This document shows positions 1 to 15,000 of a stretch of DNA of 64,000 nucleotides, piece by piece. The position numbers were made by a program, and so were the translations under genes. Below the pieces are notes generated by a model. It did no database searches and was not told where the DNA came from. It saw only the letters and a program-made list of their open reading frames with translations. This DNA is from Aristolochia californica (taxonomy: Eukaryota > Streptophyta > Magnoliopsida > Piperales > Aristolochiaceae): positions 28,525,610-28,589,609 of the forward strand of contig JARWKL010000004.1 of assembly GCA_029961685.1 (NCBI GenBank). Direction: 5' to 3'. Position 1 is the first letter of the stretch, and every line of letters starts with the position of its first letter.

Positions 1-3000
1 TTAAATCAAAACATGAGTTTTCTTTTTCCCTTAATCTCGTAACCAAAAAAAAAGAAAAGGTAAATAGATCACAACAAAATGAAAATTTTAGAGTTTATGT
101 ATGGAAAGAATTTAAACCAATAAAAACTAAAAGTAAAGAAAAATTATTCACACATCGCAAATGAACACAAAATTTTGGCTATCCGAGTTTGGGAAACTCC
201 ACTAGTTCAACCCTAATAGCTTGGAATTTTATAAGAAAGAGATTTTTCTACAAATGTGTTAAAAAATGGATATGCTTGCTTGAAACATGTCAAAGATGCA
301 AATGACCTATGGATCCAAACCTTATAAAGAGAACAACATTAGATTCTCAAGTGAACGTGTGGTGGGATAGTTACCAGAGTCAAACAAGCCATTATTTTGC
401 CCTTTTCCAAAAAGTTGACCGAACGATCTTAGATGATTGTATAGTGATTTATCATAGGTAACGGGCTATATTTTTTTAAGGAATGACTTATGGATTGGGA
501 GTCAATAGTCAGTTAAATCCCCCACCTCCCCCTTTTCCTGACGATGGCAAAACCAGATATATAAAAACTAAAAAGAGTTTACAATCCCTAAAAATTGCAG
601 ACACTTCTTAGAATTATCTCTCTCTACATTTTTGCATTGTGCATTTTAATTTTAGATGTATAATTTTTTATTAAATCAAAACTTGAGTTTTTACTTTCCC
701 TTCATATTCTAAAAAAAAAAAGAGATAAAAGGCAAATAGACCACTACAAAATGCAAATTTTAGAGTTTATGTATAGAAAGAATTTAAGCTATAACAAATG
801 TAAGTAAAGAAAATTTATTCACACACCACAAATGAACACAAAAATTTAGTTATCCAAATTTGAGAAATTCCACTAGTTCAACCCTAATAGCTTGGAATTT
901 TAAAAGAGAGAGATTTTTGTACACATATTTTAAAAAATGGATTGCATGCTTGAAACAAGTTAAAGATGCAAATGACCTATAGAGAATAACATTAAATTCT
1001 CAAATGAACATGCGGTGGGATATTTACCCGAGTCAAACAAGCCATTATTTTGGCAGTTTACAAAAAGTTGACCTAAAGATCATAGATGATTCTAAAGTGA
1101 TTTGTCATGCGTAACGGGCTATATTTTTGTAAGGAATAACTTATGGATTAGGAGTCAACACACTGTTAAAAATCCCCGGCCACCCCCTTTTCCCGACGAT
1201 TGAAAAACATGATATATGAAAATTATAGACACTTTTTTGAAGTATCCCTCTCTACATTTGTCCATTGTGCATTTCCATTTTAGATGTATACTTTTTTTTT
1301 AAAATCAAAACTTGAGTTTTTACTTTCCCATCATCTCGTAAACAAAAATAAGAGATAAAAGGCAAATAAATCACAACAAAATAAAAATTATAGAGTTTTT
1401 GTATGGAAAGAATTCAAAGCAATAACAAATGTAAGTAAGGAAAATTTTTTCACACACCAAAAATGAACACAAAAGTTTTGTTATCCAAGTTTTGTAAATT
1501 CCACTAGTTCAACCCTAATGGTTTGGTATTTTATAAGAAAGAGATTTTTCTACACATGTTTTAAAAAATGGATATGCATGCTTGAAACATGTTAAATATG
1601 CAAATGACCTATGGATCCGAACCTTTTAAAGAGAATAACTTTAAATTCATAAGTGAACGTGCGGTGGGTGATTTAGCCGAGTCAAACAAGCTATTATTTT
1701 ACCCATTTACAAAAAGCTGACCTAACGCTCATATGTAACGAGTTATATTTTTGTAAGGAATGACTGATGGATTGGGAGTAAACACTTAGTTAAAAATCCC
1801 CCGCCTCCACCTTTTCCCATCGATTTCAAAACCTAATATATAAAAATTAAAAAGATTTTTCAATCCATAAAAAATTACAGACACGTTTTTGAATTATTTC
1901 TCTCTAGATTTGTACATTGTGCATTTCAATTTTAGACGTATACTTTTTTCCTAAATCAAAACTTGAGTTGTCTCTTTCCCTTCATCTTGTAAACAAAAAA
2001 AAGAGATAAAAGCCAAAAATAGGTAACAACAAATTGAAAATTTTAGAGTTTATGTATGGAAAGTATTTAAAGCAATAAAAAATGTAAGAAAAGAAAATTT
2101 ATTCACACACTACAAATGAACACAATTGTTTTTTACCCAAGTTTTGGAAATTCCACTAGTTCAACCCTAATGGCTTGGAAATTTATTAGAAAGAGATTTT
2201 TCTACACATGTTTTAAAAAATGGATATGAATGCTCGAAACAAGTTAAAGATGCAAATAACCCATGGATCCAAACCTATTAAATAGATTAACATTAAATTC
2301 ACAAGTGAACGTGCGGTGGGATATTTACCCGAGTCAAACAAGCCATTATTTTGCCCATTTACAAAATGTAGACCTAATGATCATATATGATTGTAAAGTG
2401 ATTTACCATGCGTAACAGACTACATTTTGGAGTCAACACTCAGTTAAAAATACCCCGCCTCCCCCTTTTCCTGTCGATTGCAAAACCTGATATATAAAAA
2501 CTAAAAAGAGTTTAAATTACCTAATAATTACTGACACTTTTTTTAATTATCTCTCTCTACATTTGTGCATAGTGCATTTCCATTTTAGATGTATACTTTT
2601 TTCTTAAAACAAAACTTGAATTTTAACTTTTCCTTCATCTTGTAAATAAAAAAAGAGATAAAAGGCAAAAATAGATCACAACAAAATGAAAATTTTAGAG
2701 TTTATGTATGGAAATAATTTAAAGCAATAACAAATGTAAGTAAATAAAATTTATTCACGCACTACAAATGAACACAGAAGTTTTGTTATCGAAGTTTGGG
2801 AAATTCCACTAGTTCAACCCTAATGGCTTGGAATTTTATAAGAAAGAGATTTTTGCACACATGTTTTAAAAAATGGATATGCATGATTGCAACATGATAA
2901 AGATGCAAATGACCTATGTATCCAAACCTTTTAAAGAGAATAACATTAAATTCTCAAGTGAACGTGTGTTGGGATATTTACCCGAGTCAAACAAGCCATT

Positions 3001-6000
3001 ATTTTGCCCATTTGGAAAAAGTTGACCTAACGATCATAGATGATTGTAAAGTGATTTATCATGCGTAACGGGCTATATTTTAGTAAGGATTGACTTATGG
3101 AATGGGAGTCAACACTCAGTTAAAAATACCCTGCCTCCCCCTTTTCCCGTCGATTGCAAAACCTGATATATAAAAACTAAAAAGGGTTTAAATTACCTAA
3201 TAATTACTGACACTTTTTTGAATTATCTCTCTCTACATTTGTGCACAGTGCATTTCCATTTTAGACGTATATTTTTTTCTTAAATCAAAACTTGAGTTTT
3301 CTCTTTCCCTTCATCTTGTAAACTAAAAAAGAGTTAAAAGGCAAAAATAGATCACAACAAAATGAAAATTTTAGAGTTTATGAATGGAAATAATTTAAAT
3401 CAATAACAAATGTTAGTAAAGAAAATTTATTGACACACCACAAATGAACACAAAACTTTTGATATCCGAGTTTGGGAAATTCCACTTGTTCAACCGTAAT
3501 GCGATGGAATTTATAAGAAAGTGATTTTTCTACAAATGTTTTAAAAAATGGATATGAATGCTTGAAACATGTTAATGATGCAAATGACCTCTAGATCCTA
3601 ACCTTTTAAAGAGAATAACATTAAATTCTCAAGTGAACGTGTGGGGGGATAGTTACCCGAGTCAAACAAGCCAATATTATGCCAATTTACAAAAAGCTGA
3701 CCTAACAAGCATAAAATATTGTTAAGTGATTTATCATGCGGAACGGGCTATATTTTTGTAAGGAATGACTTATTCATTGGGAGTCAATACTCAGTTAAAA
3801 ATCCCCCTCCTCCCCATTTTCCCCACGTTTGCAAAACATGATATATAAAAACTAAAAAGAGTTCAGAATCCCTAAAAATTGTAGACACTTTTCTGAATTA
3901 TCTCTCTCTACATTTGTTCATTGTGCATTTCCATTTTAGATGTATACTTTTTTATTAAATCAACATTTGATTTTTCAGTTGCCCTTCATGTCGTAAACAA
4001 AAACAGAGATAAAAGGCCAAAATAGATCACAACAAAATTAAAATTTTAGAGTTTATGTATGGAAAGGATTTAAAGAAATAAAAAATCTAAGAAAGAAAAT
4101 GTATTCACACACCACAAATGAACACAAAAGTTTAGTTATCTATGTGAGGTAAATTCCACTAGTTCAACCCTAATATCTTGGTGTTTTATAAGAAAGAGAT
4201 TTTTCTACACATGTTTTAAAAAATGGATGTTCATGTTTGAAACCTGTTAATGATGCAAATAACCTATGGATCCAAACCATTTAAAGAGAATGACATTAGA
4301 TTCTCAAAGGAACATGCGGTGGGATAGTTACCCGAGTCAAACAAGCCAATATTTTGCCCATTTACAAAAAGCTGACATCATGAGCATAGAACATTATAAA
4401 GTCATTTATCATGCGGAACAGGCTATATTTTTTTAAAGAATGACTTATTGATTCGGAGTCAACACTCAGTTAAAAATCCCCCTCCTCCCCCTTTTCCCGA
4501 AGTTTGCAAAACATGATATATAAAAACTAAAAAGAGTTCACAATCCCTAAAAATTACATACACTTTTCTGAACTATCTCTCTCTACATTTGTGCATTGTG
4601 CATTTCCATTTTAGATGTATACTTTTTTCATAAATCAACACTTGTGTTTTAACTTTCCCTTCATCTCGTAAACAACAAAAGAGATAAAAGGAAAAAATAG
4701 ATCACAACAAAATGAAAACTTTAGAGTTTATGTATGGAAAGGATTTAAACAAATAAAAAATGTAAGTAAAGAAAATTTATTCACACATCACAAATGAACA
4801 CAAAAGTTTAGTTATCCAAGTTTGGGAAATTCCACTAGTTCAACCCTAATATCTTGGTATTTTATAAGAAAGATATTTTTCTACACATATTTTTAAAAAT
4901 GGATATGCATGCTTGAAACTTGTAAAAGATGCAAATGAACTCTGGATCCAAACCTTTTAAAGAGAATAACATTAGATTCTCATGTGAACATGCAGTGGGA
5001 TATTTACTCGAGTCAAACAAGCCATTATTTTGCCCATTTAAAAAAATTTTACATAACGATCATAGATGATTGTAAAGTGTTTTATCAAGCACAACGGGCT
5101 ATAATTATGTAAGGAATGACTTATAGATTTGGAGTCAACACTCAGTTAAATGTCCCCCACCTCCCCCTTTTCACGACGATTGCAAAACCTGATATATAAA
5201 AACTAAAAAGAGTTTACAATCGCTAAAAATTACAGAAAATTTTTGGAATTATCTCTCTCTCAATTTGTGCATTGAGCATTTACATTTTAGATGTATACTT
5301 TTTTCTTATCAAAACTTGAGTTTTCACTTTCCCTTCATCTCGTAAATAAAAAAAGTGATAAATGGCAAAAATAGATCACAACAAAATGAAAATTTTAGAG
5401 GTTATTTATGGAAATAATTTAAAGCAATAAAAAATTTAAGTTAATCAAATTTATTCACACACCACAAATGAAACAAAAGTTTTGTTATCCAAGTTTGGGA
5501 AATTGTACTAGTTCAACAATAATTGCTTGGAATTTTATAAGAAAGTGATTTTTCTACACATGTTTTAAAAAATGGATATGCATGCTTGAAACATGTTATA
5601 GATGCAAATGACCTATGGATCCAAACCTTTTAAAGAGAATAACATTAAACTCTCAAGTGAACGTGTGGTGGGATATTTACCCAAGTCAAACACGCCATTA
5701 TTTTTCCCATTTATAAAAATTTGACCTAAAGATCATTGATTATTGTAAAGTGATTTGTCTTGCATAATAGGCTATATTTTTGTAAGGAATAACTTATTGA
5801 TTGGGAGTCAACACTCAGGTAAAAATCCCCTGCCTCCCCTTTTTCTGGACGATTGCAAAACCTGATATATAAAAACTAAAAATATTTTACAATCCCTATA
5901 AATTACAGACACTTTTTTGAATCTCTCTCTACATTTGTGCATTGTGCATTTCCATTTTTGATGTATACTTTTTTCCTAAATCAAAACTTGAGTTTTCACT

Positions 6001-9000
6001 TTTCCTTCATCTCGTAAACAAACAAAAGAGATGAAAGGAAAAAATAAATCACAACAAAATGAAAATGTAAGAGTTTATGTATGGAAAGAATTTAAAGAAA
6101 AAAGAAATGTAAGTAAAGAAAATTTATTCACACACCACAAATGTTTGGGAAATTCCACTAGTTGTACCCTAACATCTTTGAATTTTATAAGAAAGAGATT
6201 TTTCTACACATTTTTGAAAAATGGATATGCATGCTTGAAACATGTTAAAGATGCAAATGACATATGGATCCAAACCTTTTAAAGAGAATAACATTAGATT
6301 CTCAAGTGAATGTGCGGTGGGATATTTACCCGAGTCATACAGGCCATTATTTTGCCCATTTAAAAAAAGTTGACCTAAATATCATAGATGATTGTAAACT
6401 ATTTTATGAGGCATAACGGGCTATATTTTTGTAAGGAATGACTTATGGTTTGGGAGTCAACACACAGTTAAATATACCCCGCCTCCCCCTTTTCCTGACG
6501 ATTGCAAAACATGATATATAAAAACTAAAAAGTGTTTACAATCCCTAAAAATGACAGACACTTTTCTGAATTATCTCTCTCTGCATTTGTGCTTTGTGCT
6601 TTTCCATTTTAGATGTATACTTTTTTCTTAAATCAAAACATGAGTTTTGACTTTCCCTTAATCTCCTAAATAAAAAACGAGATAAAAGGCAAAAATAGAT
6701 AAAAAAAAATGAAAATTTTAGAGTTGATGTATGGAAAGAATTTAAAACAATAAAAAATATAAGTAAATAAAATTTATTCACACACCACAAATTAACACAA
6801 AAGTTTTGTTCTCCAAGTTTTGGAAAATCCACTAGTTCAACCCTAAAAGCTTGGAATTTTGTAAGAAAGCGATTTTTCTACACATGTTTTAAACAATAGA
6901 TTTGCATGCTTGAAACATGTTAAATATTTAAATGACCTATGGATCCAAACCATTTTAAGGGAATAACATTAAATTCCCAAGTGAACGTGTGGTGGGATAT
7001 TTACCCGAGTGAAACAAGCCCTTTTTTTGTCCATTTACAAATAACTGACCTAACGATCATAGATGATTGTAAAGTGATTTACCATGCATAATGGGCTAAA
7101 ATTTTTGTAAGGAATGACTTATTGATTGGGAGTCAACATTCAGTTAAAAATCCCCGGCCCCCCCTTTTCCCGACATTTACAAAACATGATATATAAAAAC
7201 TAAAAAGAGTTTACAATCGTTAAAAATTACAGACACTTTTCTGAATTATCTCTCTCTACATTTGTGCATTGTGCACTTCCATTTTGGATGTATACTTTTT
7301 TATTAAATCAAAACTAGAGTTTTCACTTTCCATTCTTCTCGTAAACAAAAAAAGAGATAAAAGGCAAAAATGGATCACAACAAAATGAAAATTTTATAAT
7401 TTATGTATGGAAAGAATTTAATGCAATAAAAAATTTAAATAAAGAAAAATTATTCACACACCGCAAATGAACACTAAAGTTTTGTTATCCAAGTTTGGGA
7501 AATTCCACTAGTTCAACCCTAATGGCTAGGAATTTTATAAGAAAGAGATTTTTCTACGCATGTTTTAAAAAATGGATATGCATGCTTGAAACATGTTGAA
7601 GATGCAAATCACCTACGGATCCAAACCTTTTAAGGAGAATAATATTAAATTCTCAAGTGAATGTGCGGTGGGATATTTACCCGAGTCAAACAAGCCATTA
7701 TTTTGCCCATTTACAAAAAGTTGACTTAACGATCATAGATGATTGTAAAGAGATTTATCTTTCACAACGGGCTATGTTTTGTAAGGAATGACTTACGGAT
7801 AGGGAGTCAACACTCAGTTAAAAGTTCAACGCCTCCCCCTTTTCCCGATGATGCCATAACTTGACTTATAAAAACTTAAAATAGTTTACAATCCCTCTAC
7901 ATTTTTGCATTGTGCATTACCATTTTCCATGAATACTTTTTTCGTAAACAAAAAAAGAGATAGCATGCAAATAGATCGCAACAAAATGAAAATTTTAGAG
8001 TTTATGTATGTGAAGAATTTAAAGCAATAAAAACTGTAAGTAAGCAAAATTTATTCACAAACCACATATGAACACAAAAGTTTAGTTATCCAAGTTTGGG
8101 AAATTCCACTAGTTCATCCCTAATAGCTAGGAATTTTAAAAAAAGAGAATTTTCTACACATGTTTTAAAAAATGGATATGCATGAATGAAACATGTTAAA
8201 GATGCAAATGACCAATGGATCCATACCTTTTAAAGAGAATAACATTCAATTCTCAAGTGAACGTGCGGTGGGATATTTACCAGAGTCAAACAAGCTATTA
8301 TTTTTCCCATTTACAAGAAGCTAACCTAACGGTCATAGATGATTTTAAAGTTATTTATCATGCGTTACGGGCTATAATTTTTTAATGTATGACTTATGGT
8401 TTGGGAGTCAACACTCAATCAAAAATCCCCCGCCTCCCCCTTTTCTTGACGATTGCAAAACCTGATATATAAAAATTAAAAAGATTTTACAATCCCTAAA
8501 AATTACAGAAATTTTTTGGAATTATCTCTCTCAATATTTGTGCATTGTAAATTTGCATTTTAGATGTATAATTTTTTTTTTAAATTAAAACTTGAGTTTT
8601 CACTTTCCCTTCATCTCGTAAGCAAAAAAGACAAAAAAGGAAAAAATAGATCACAACAAAATGAAAATTTTTGAGTTTATGTATGGAAAGAATTTAAAGC
8701 AATAACAAATGTAAGTAAAGAAATTTTATTCACACACCAAAAATGAACACAAAAGTTTTTTAATCCAAGTTTTGGAAATTCCACTAATTCAACCCTAATT
8801 GCATGTAATTTTATAAGAAAGAGATTTTTCTACACATGTTTGAAAAAATGGATACAAATGCTTGAAACATGTTAAATATGCGAATGACCTATGGATCCAA
8901 ACCTTTTAAAGAGAATAACATTAAATTCTCAAGTGAACGTGCATGGGGATATTTACCCGAGTCAAACCAGCCATTATATTGCCCATTTACAAAAAGGTGA

Positions 9001-12000
9001 CCAAACGATCGTAGATGATTGTAAAGTTATTTAACATGCATAACGGGCTATATTTTTGTATGGAATGACTTAAGGATTGGGAGTCAACACTCAAAATCAA
9101 CCGCCTCCCCCTTTTCCCGACGATTACAAAACCTCATATAAAAAATAAAAAGAGTTAACAATCCCTAAAAATTACAGACACTTTTTTGAATTATCTCTCT
9201 CTACATTTGTGCATTGTGCATTTCTTTTTTAGATGTATACTTTTTTCTAAAATCAAAACTTGAGTTTTCACTTTCCCTTCATCTTGTAAACAAAAAAAGA
9301 GATAAAAGGCAAATAGATCACAAAAAAATGAAAAATTTAGAGTTTATATATGAAAAGAATTTAATGCAATAACAAATTTAAGTATAAAAAATTTATCCAC
9401 GCACCACAAATAAACGCAAAAGTTTTGTTATCCAAGTTTAGGAAATTCCACTCGTTCCACCCTAATAGCTTGGAATTTTATAAGAAAGAGATTTTTCTAT
9501 ACATGTTTAAAAAATGGATATGCATGCTTGAAACAAGTTAAAAATGCAAATGACCTATGGATCCAAACCTTTTAAAGAGAATAATATTAAATTCTCAAGT
9601 AAACGTGCGGTGGGATATTTACTCGAGTCAAACAAGCCATTATTTTTCCTATTTTCAAAAAACTGACCTAACAATCATAGATGATTGTAAAGTGATTTAT
9701 CATCCGTAACGGTCTGAATTTTTGTATGGAATGACTTATTGATTCAGAGTCAACACTCAGTTAAAAATCCCCCGCCACTGACTTTTCCCGACGTTTGCAA
9801 AACATGATATAAAAAAACTAAAAAGAGTTTACAATTCCTAAAATTACAGACACTTTTTGGAATTATCTCTCTCTACATTTGTGCATTGTGCATTTCTATT
9901 TTAGATGTATACTTTTTTCTTAAATCAACACTTGGGTTTTCACTTTTCCTTCATTTCGTATACAAAACAAGAGATAAAAGGCAAATAGATCACAACAAAA
10001 TGAAAATTTTAGACTTTTATGTATGGAAAGAATGTAAAGCAATAACAAATATAAATAGCAAAAATTTATTCGCCCACCACAAATGAACACAAAAGTTTTG
10101 TTATCCAAGTTTGGGAAATTCTAGTCGTTCAACCCTAATTGCTTGGAATTTTATAAGAAAGTGATTTTTCTACACATGTTTTAAAAAATGGATATGCATG
10201 CATGAAAAATGCTATAGATGCAAAAGACCTACTGATCCAAACCTTTTAAAGAGAATAACATTAAACTCTCAAGTGAATGTGCGGTGGGATATTTACCCGA
10301 GTCATATAGGCCATTATTTTTCCCATTTAAAAAAATTGATCTAACGATCTTAGATTATTGTCAAGTGATTTATCATGTGTAACGGGCCATATTTTTTTAA
10401 GGAATGACTTATTGATTGGTAGTTAAGACTCAGTTAAAAATCCCCCGCCTCCCCTTTTCCTGACGATAGCAAATCCTAACATATAAAAACTAAAAATATT
10501 TTACAATTCCTATAAATTATAGACACTTTTTTGAATTATCTCTCTCTGCATTTGTGCATTGTGCATTTCCATTTTAGATTTATACTTTTTTCTTAAATCA
10601 AAACTTGAGTTTTCACTTTGTCTTCATCTCGTAAACAAAAAAAAGAGATAAAAGACAAAAATAGATCACAACAAAATAAAAATTTTAGAGTTTATGTATG
10701 GAAAGAATTTAAAGCAATAAAAAATGTAAGTAAATAAAATTTATTCACACACCACAAATGTACACAAAAGTTTTGTATCCAAGTTTGGGAAAATCCACTA
10801 GTTCAACCCTAATAGCTTGGAATTTTATAAGAAAGCAATTTTTCTACACATGTTTTAAAAAAGGGATATGCATGCTTGAAACATGTTAAAGATGCAAATG
10901 ACCTAATGCTCAAAATCTTTTAAAGAGAATAACATTAAATTCTCAAGTGAACGTGTGGTGGGATATTTACCCGAGTCAAACAAGTCAATATTTTGCCCAT
11001 TTATGAAAATCTGACCTAACGATCATAGATTTGTAAAGTGATTTATAATGCGTAATTGGGTAAATTTTTGTAAGGAATGGCTTATTGATTGGGAGACAAC
11101 ATTCAGTTAAAAATCCCCCACCTCCACCTTTTCCCGAAGTTTACAAAACATGATATATAAAAACTAAAAAGAGTTTACAATCCGTACAAATTACAAACAC
11201 ATTTTTTACTTATTTATCTCTATATTTGTGCATTGTGCATTTCCCTTTTAGATGTATACTTTTTTCTTAAATCAAAACTTGAGTTTTCACTTTCCCTTTA
11301 TCTCGTAAACAAAAAAAAAAAGATAAAAGGCAAATAGATCACAACAAAATGAAAACTTTAGAGTTTATGTATGGAAAGAATTGAAAGCAATAACAAATGT
11401 AAGTAAGGAAAATTTATTCACACACAACAAATAAACACAAAAGTTTAGTAATACAAGTTTTGAAAATTCCACTAGTTCAACCCTAATAGCTTAGAATTTT
11501 ATAAGAAAGAGATTTTTCTACACATTTTTAAAAAAATGGATATGCATGCTTGAAACATGTTAATGATGCAAATGATCTATAGATCCAAACCTTTTAAAGA
11601 GAATAACATTAAATTCTCAATTGAACGTGCGGTGGGATATTTACCTGAGTCAAACAAGCCATTATTTTTCCCATTTAAAAAAATTTGACCTAACGATCAT
11701 AGATGATTGTAAAGTGTTTTATCATGTGGAACGGGCTATGTTTTTGTAAGGAATGACTTATGGATTGGGAGTCAACACTCAGTTAAAAATCCCCATCCTC
11801 CACTTTTTCTCGACATTTGCAAAACATCATATATAAAACCTAAAAAGAGTTTACAATCCCTAAAAATTAGAGACACTTTTCTGAATTATCTCTCTCTACT
11901 TTTGTGCATTGTGCATTTCCATTTTAGATGTATACTTTTTTCTTAAATCAACACTTGAGTTTTCACTTTCCCTTCATCTCATATACAAAAAGAGAGATAA

Positions 12001-15000
12001 AAGGTAAATAGATCATAACAAAATGAAAATTTAAGACTTTATGTATGGAAAGAATGTAAAGCAATAACAAATGTAAGTAAGAAAAATTTATTCACACACC
12101 ACAAATGACCACAAAAGTTTTGTTATCCAAGTTTGCGAAATTCCACTAGTTCAACCATAATTGCTTGGAATTTTATAAGAAAGTGATTTTTTTACACATG
12201 TTTTAAAAAATGGATATGGATGCTTGGAACATGTTAAAGATGCAAATCACCTACGGATCCAAACCTTTTAAAGAGAATAACATTAATTTCTCAAGTGAAC
12301 GTGTAGTGGGATATTTACCCGAGTCAAACCAGCCAATATTTTGCCCACTTACAAAAAGTTGACTTAACGATCATTGATGATTGTAAAGAGCTTTATCTTT
12401 TGTAACGGGCTATATTTTTGTAAGGAAAGACTTATGGATTGGGAGTCAACACTCAGTTAAAAATTGAACGCCTCTCCCTTTTCCCGATGATTGCATAACC
12501 TGACATATAAAAACTAAAAACTATTTACAATCCTTCTACCTTTTTGCATTGTGCATTTCCATTTTACATGTATACTTTTTTCTTAAATCAAAACTTGAGA
12601 TTTCACATTCTCTTCATCTCGTAAAAAAAAAAAAAGAGATTAAATGCAAATAGATCACAACCAAATGAAAATTTTAGAGTTTATGTATGTAAAGAATATA
12701 ATGCAATGAAATCTGTAAGTAAACAAAATTTATTCACACACCACATATGAACACAAAAGTTTTGTTATCCAAGTTTGGGAAATTCCACTAGTTCAACTCT
12801 AATAGCTTGGAATTTTAAAAGAAAAAGATTTTTCTGCACATGTTTTAAAAAATGGATATGCATGAATGAAACTTGTTAAAGATGCAAATGACCTATGGAT
12901 CCAAACCTTTTGAAGACAATAACATTCAATTCTCAAGTGAACATCCGGTGGGATATTTACCAGAGTCAAACAAGCTATTATTTTGCCCATTTACAAAAAG
13001 CAGACTTAACGATCATAGATGATTGTAAAGTTATTTATCATGCGTAACGGGCTATATTTTTTTAAAGAATGACTTATGGTTTGGGAGTCAACACTCAATT
13101 AAAAATCCCCCGCCTCCCCCTTTTCCTGACGATTGCAAAACCTGATATATAAAAACTAAAAAGAGTTTACAATCCCTAAAAATTACATAAACTTTTTGGA
13201 ATTATCTCTCTCTAAATTTGTGCATTGTGCATTTGTATTTTAGATGTATACTTTTTTTTTAAATCAAAACATGAGTTTTCACATTCCCTTCATCTCGTAA
13301 GCAAAAACAAAAAAGAGAAAAAAGGCAAAACAAATCACAAAAAATGAAAATTTTAGAGTTTATGCATGAAAAGAATTTAAAGCAATAACAAATGTAAGTA
13401 AAGAAAGTTTATTCACACACCACAAATGAACAAAAAAGTTTTGTTATGCAAGTTATGGAAATTCCACTAGTTCAACCCTAATTGCTTGGAATTTTAAAAG
13501 AAAGAGATTTTTCTACACATGTTTGAAAAAATGGATATGAATGGTTGAAAGATGTTAAAGATGCAAATGACCTATGGATCCAAACTTTTTAAAGAGAATA
13601 ACATTAAATTCTCAAGTGAATGTGCGGTGGGATATTTACCCGAGTGAAACAAGCCATTATATTGCACTTTTACAAAAAGCTGACCTAACGATCATAGATG
13701 ATTGTAAAGTGATTTATCATGCATAACGGGCTATATTTTTTTAAGGAATGACTTATGGATTGGGAGTCAACACTCAGTTAAAAATCCCATGCCTTGCCCT
13801 TTTCCCGACGATAGCAAAATCTGACATATAAAAACTAAAAATTGTTTAAAATCCCTAAAAATTACGAAACTTTTAGTAATTATCTCTCTATATATTTGTG
13901 CATTGTGCATTTCCATTTTAGATGTATACTATTTTCTTAAATAAAAAATTGAGTATTCACTTTCCCTTCTTCTCGTAAACAAAAAATGGATAAAAGGAAA
14001 AATGATCACAAAAAAATGAAAACTTTAGAGTTTATGTATGGAAAGAATTTAAAGAAATAAAAAATGTAAATGAAGTAAAATTTATTCACACACCACAAAT
14101 GAGGGCAAAAGTTTTGTTATCCAAGTTTGGGAAATTCCACTAGTTCAACCCTAATAGCTTGGAATTTTATAAGAAAGCGATTTTGCTAAACAAGTTTTAA
14201 AAAATGGATATGCATGCTTGAAACATGTTAATGATGAAAATAACCTAGGGATCCAATAATTTTAAAGAGAATAACAAAAAATTCTCAAGTGAACGTACGG
14301 AGGGATATTTACCAGAGTCAAACAAGCCATTATTTTGCCCGTTTAGAAAAAGCTAACCTAACAATTATAGATGATTGTAAAGTGATTTATCATGCATAAC
14401 GGGCAATATTTTTTGCAAGGAACGACTTAAGGATTGGGAGTTAACACTCAATTAAAATTCACCTGCCTCCCCCTTTTCTCGACGATTACAAAAACTAAAA
14501 AGGGTTAACAATCCTTAACAATTACATTCAATTTTTCTAATTATCTCTCTCTACATTGGTGCATTGTGCATTTCCTTTTTAGATGTATATTTTTTTCTTA
14601 AATCAAAACTTGTGTTTTCGCTTTCCCTTCATCTTGTAAACAAAAAAAGATATAAAATGCAAATAGATCACAACAAAATGAAAATTTTAGAGTTTATGTA
14701 TGAAAAGAATTTAATGCAATAACAAATTTAAGTAAAGAAAATTTATCCACACTCCACAAATGAACACAAAAGTTTTGTTATCCAAGTTTAGGAAATTCTA
14801 CTAGTTCAACCCTAATAGCTTGGAATATTAAAATAAAGAGATTTTTCTACACATGTTTTAAAAAATGGATATGCATGCTTGAAACTTGTTCAAGATGCAA
14901 ATGACCTATGGATCCAAACATTTTAAAGAGAATAACATTAAATTCTCAAGTGAACGTCCGGTGGGATATTTACCCGAGTCAAACAAACCATTATTTTGCC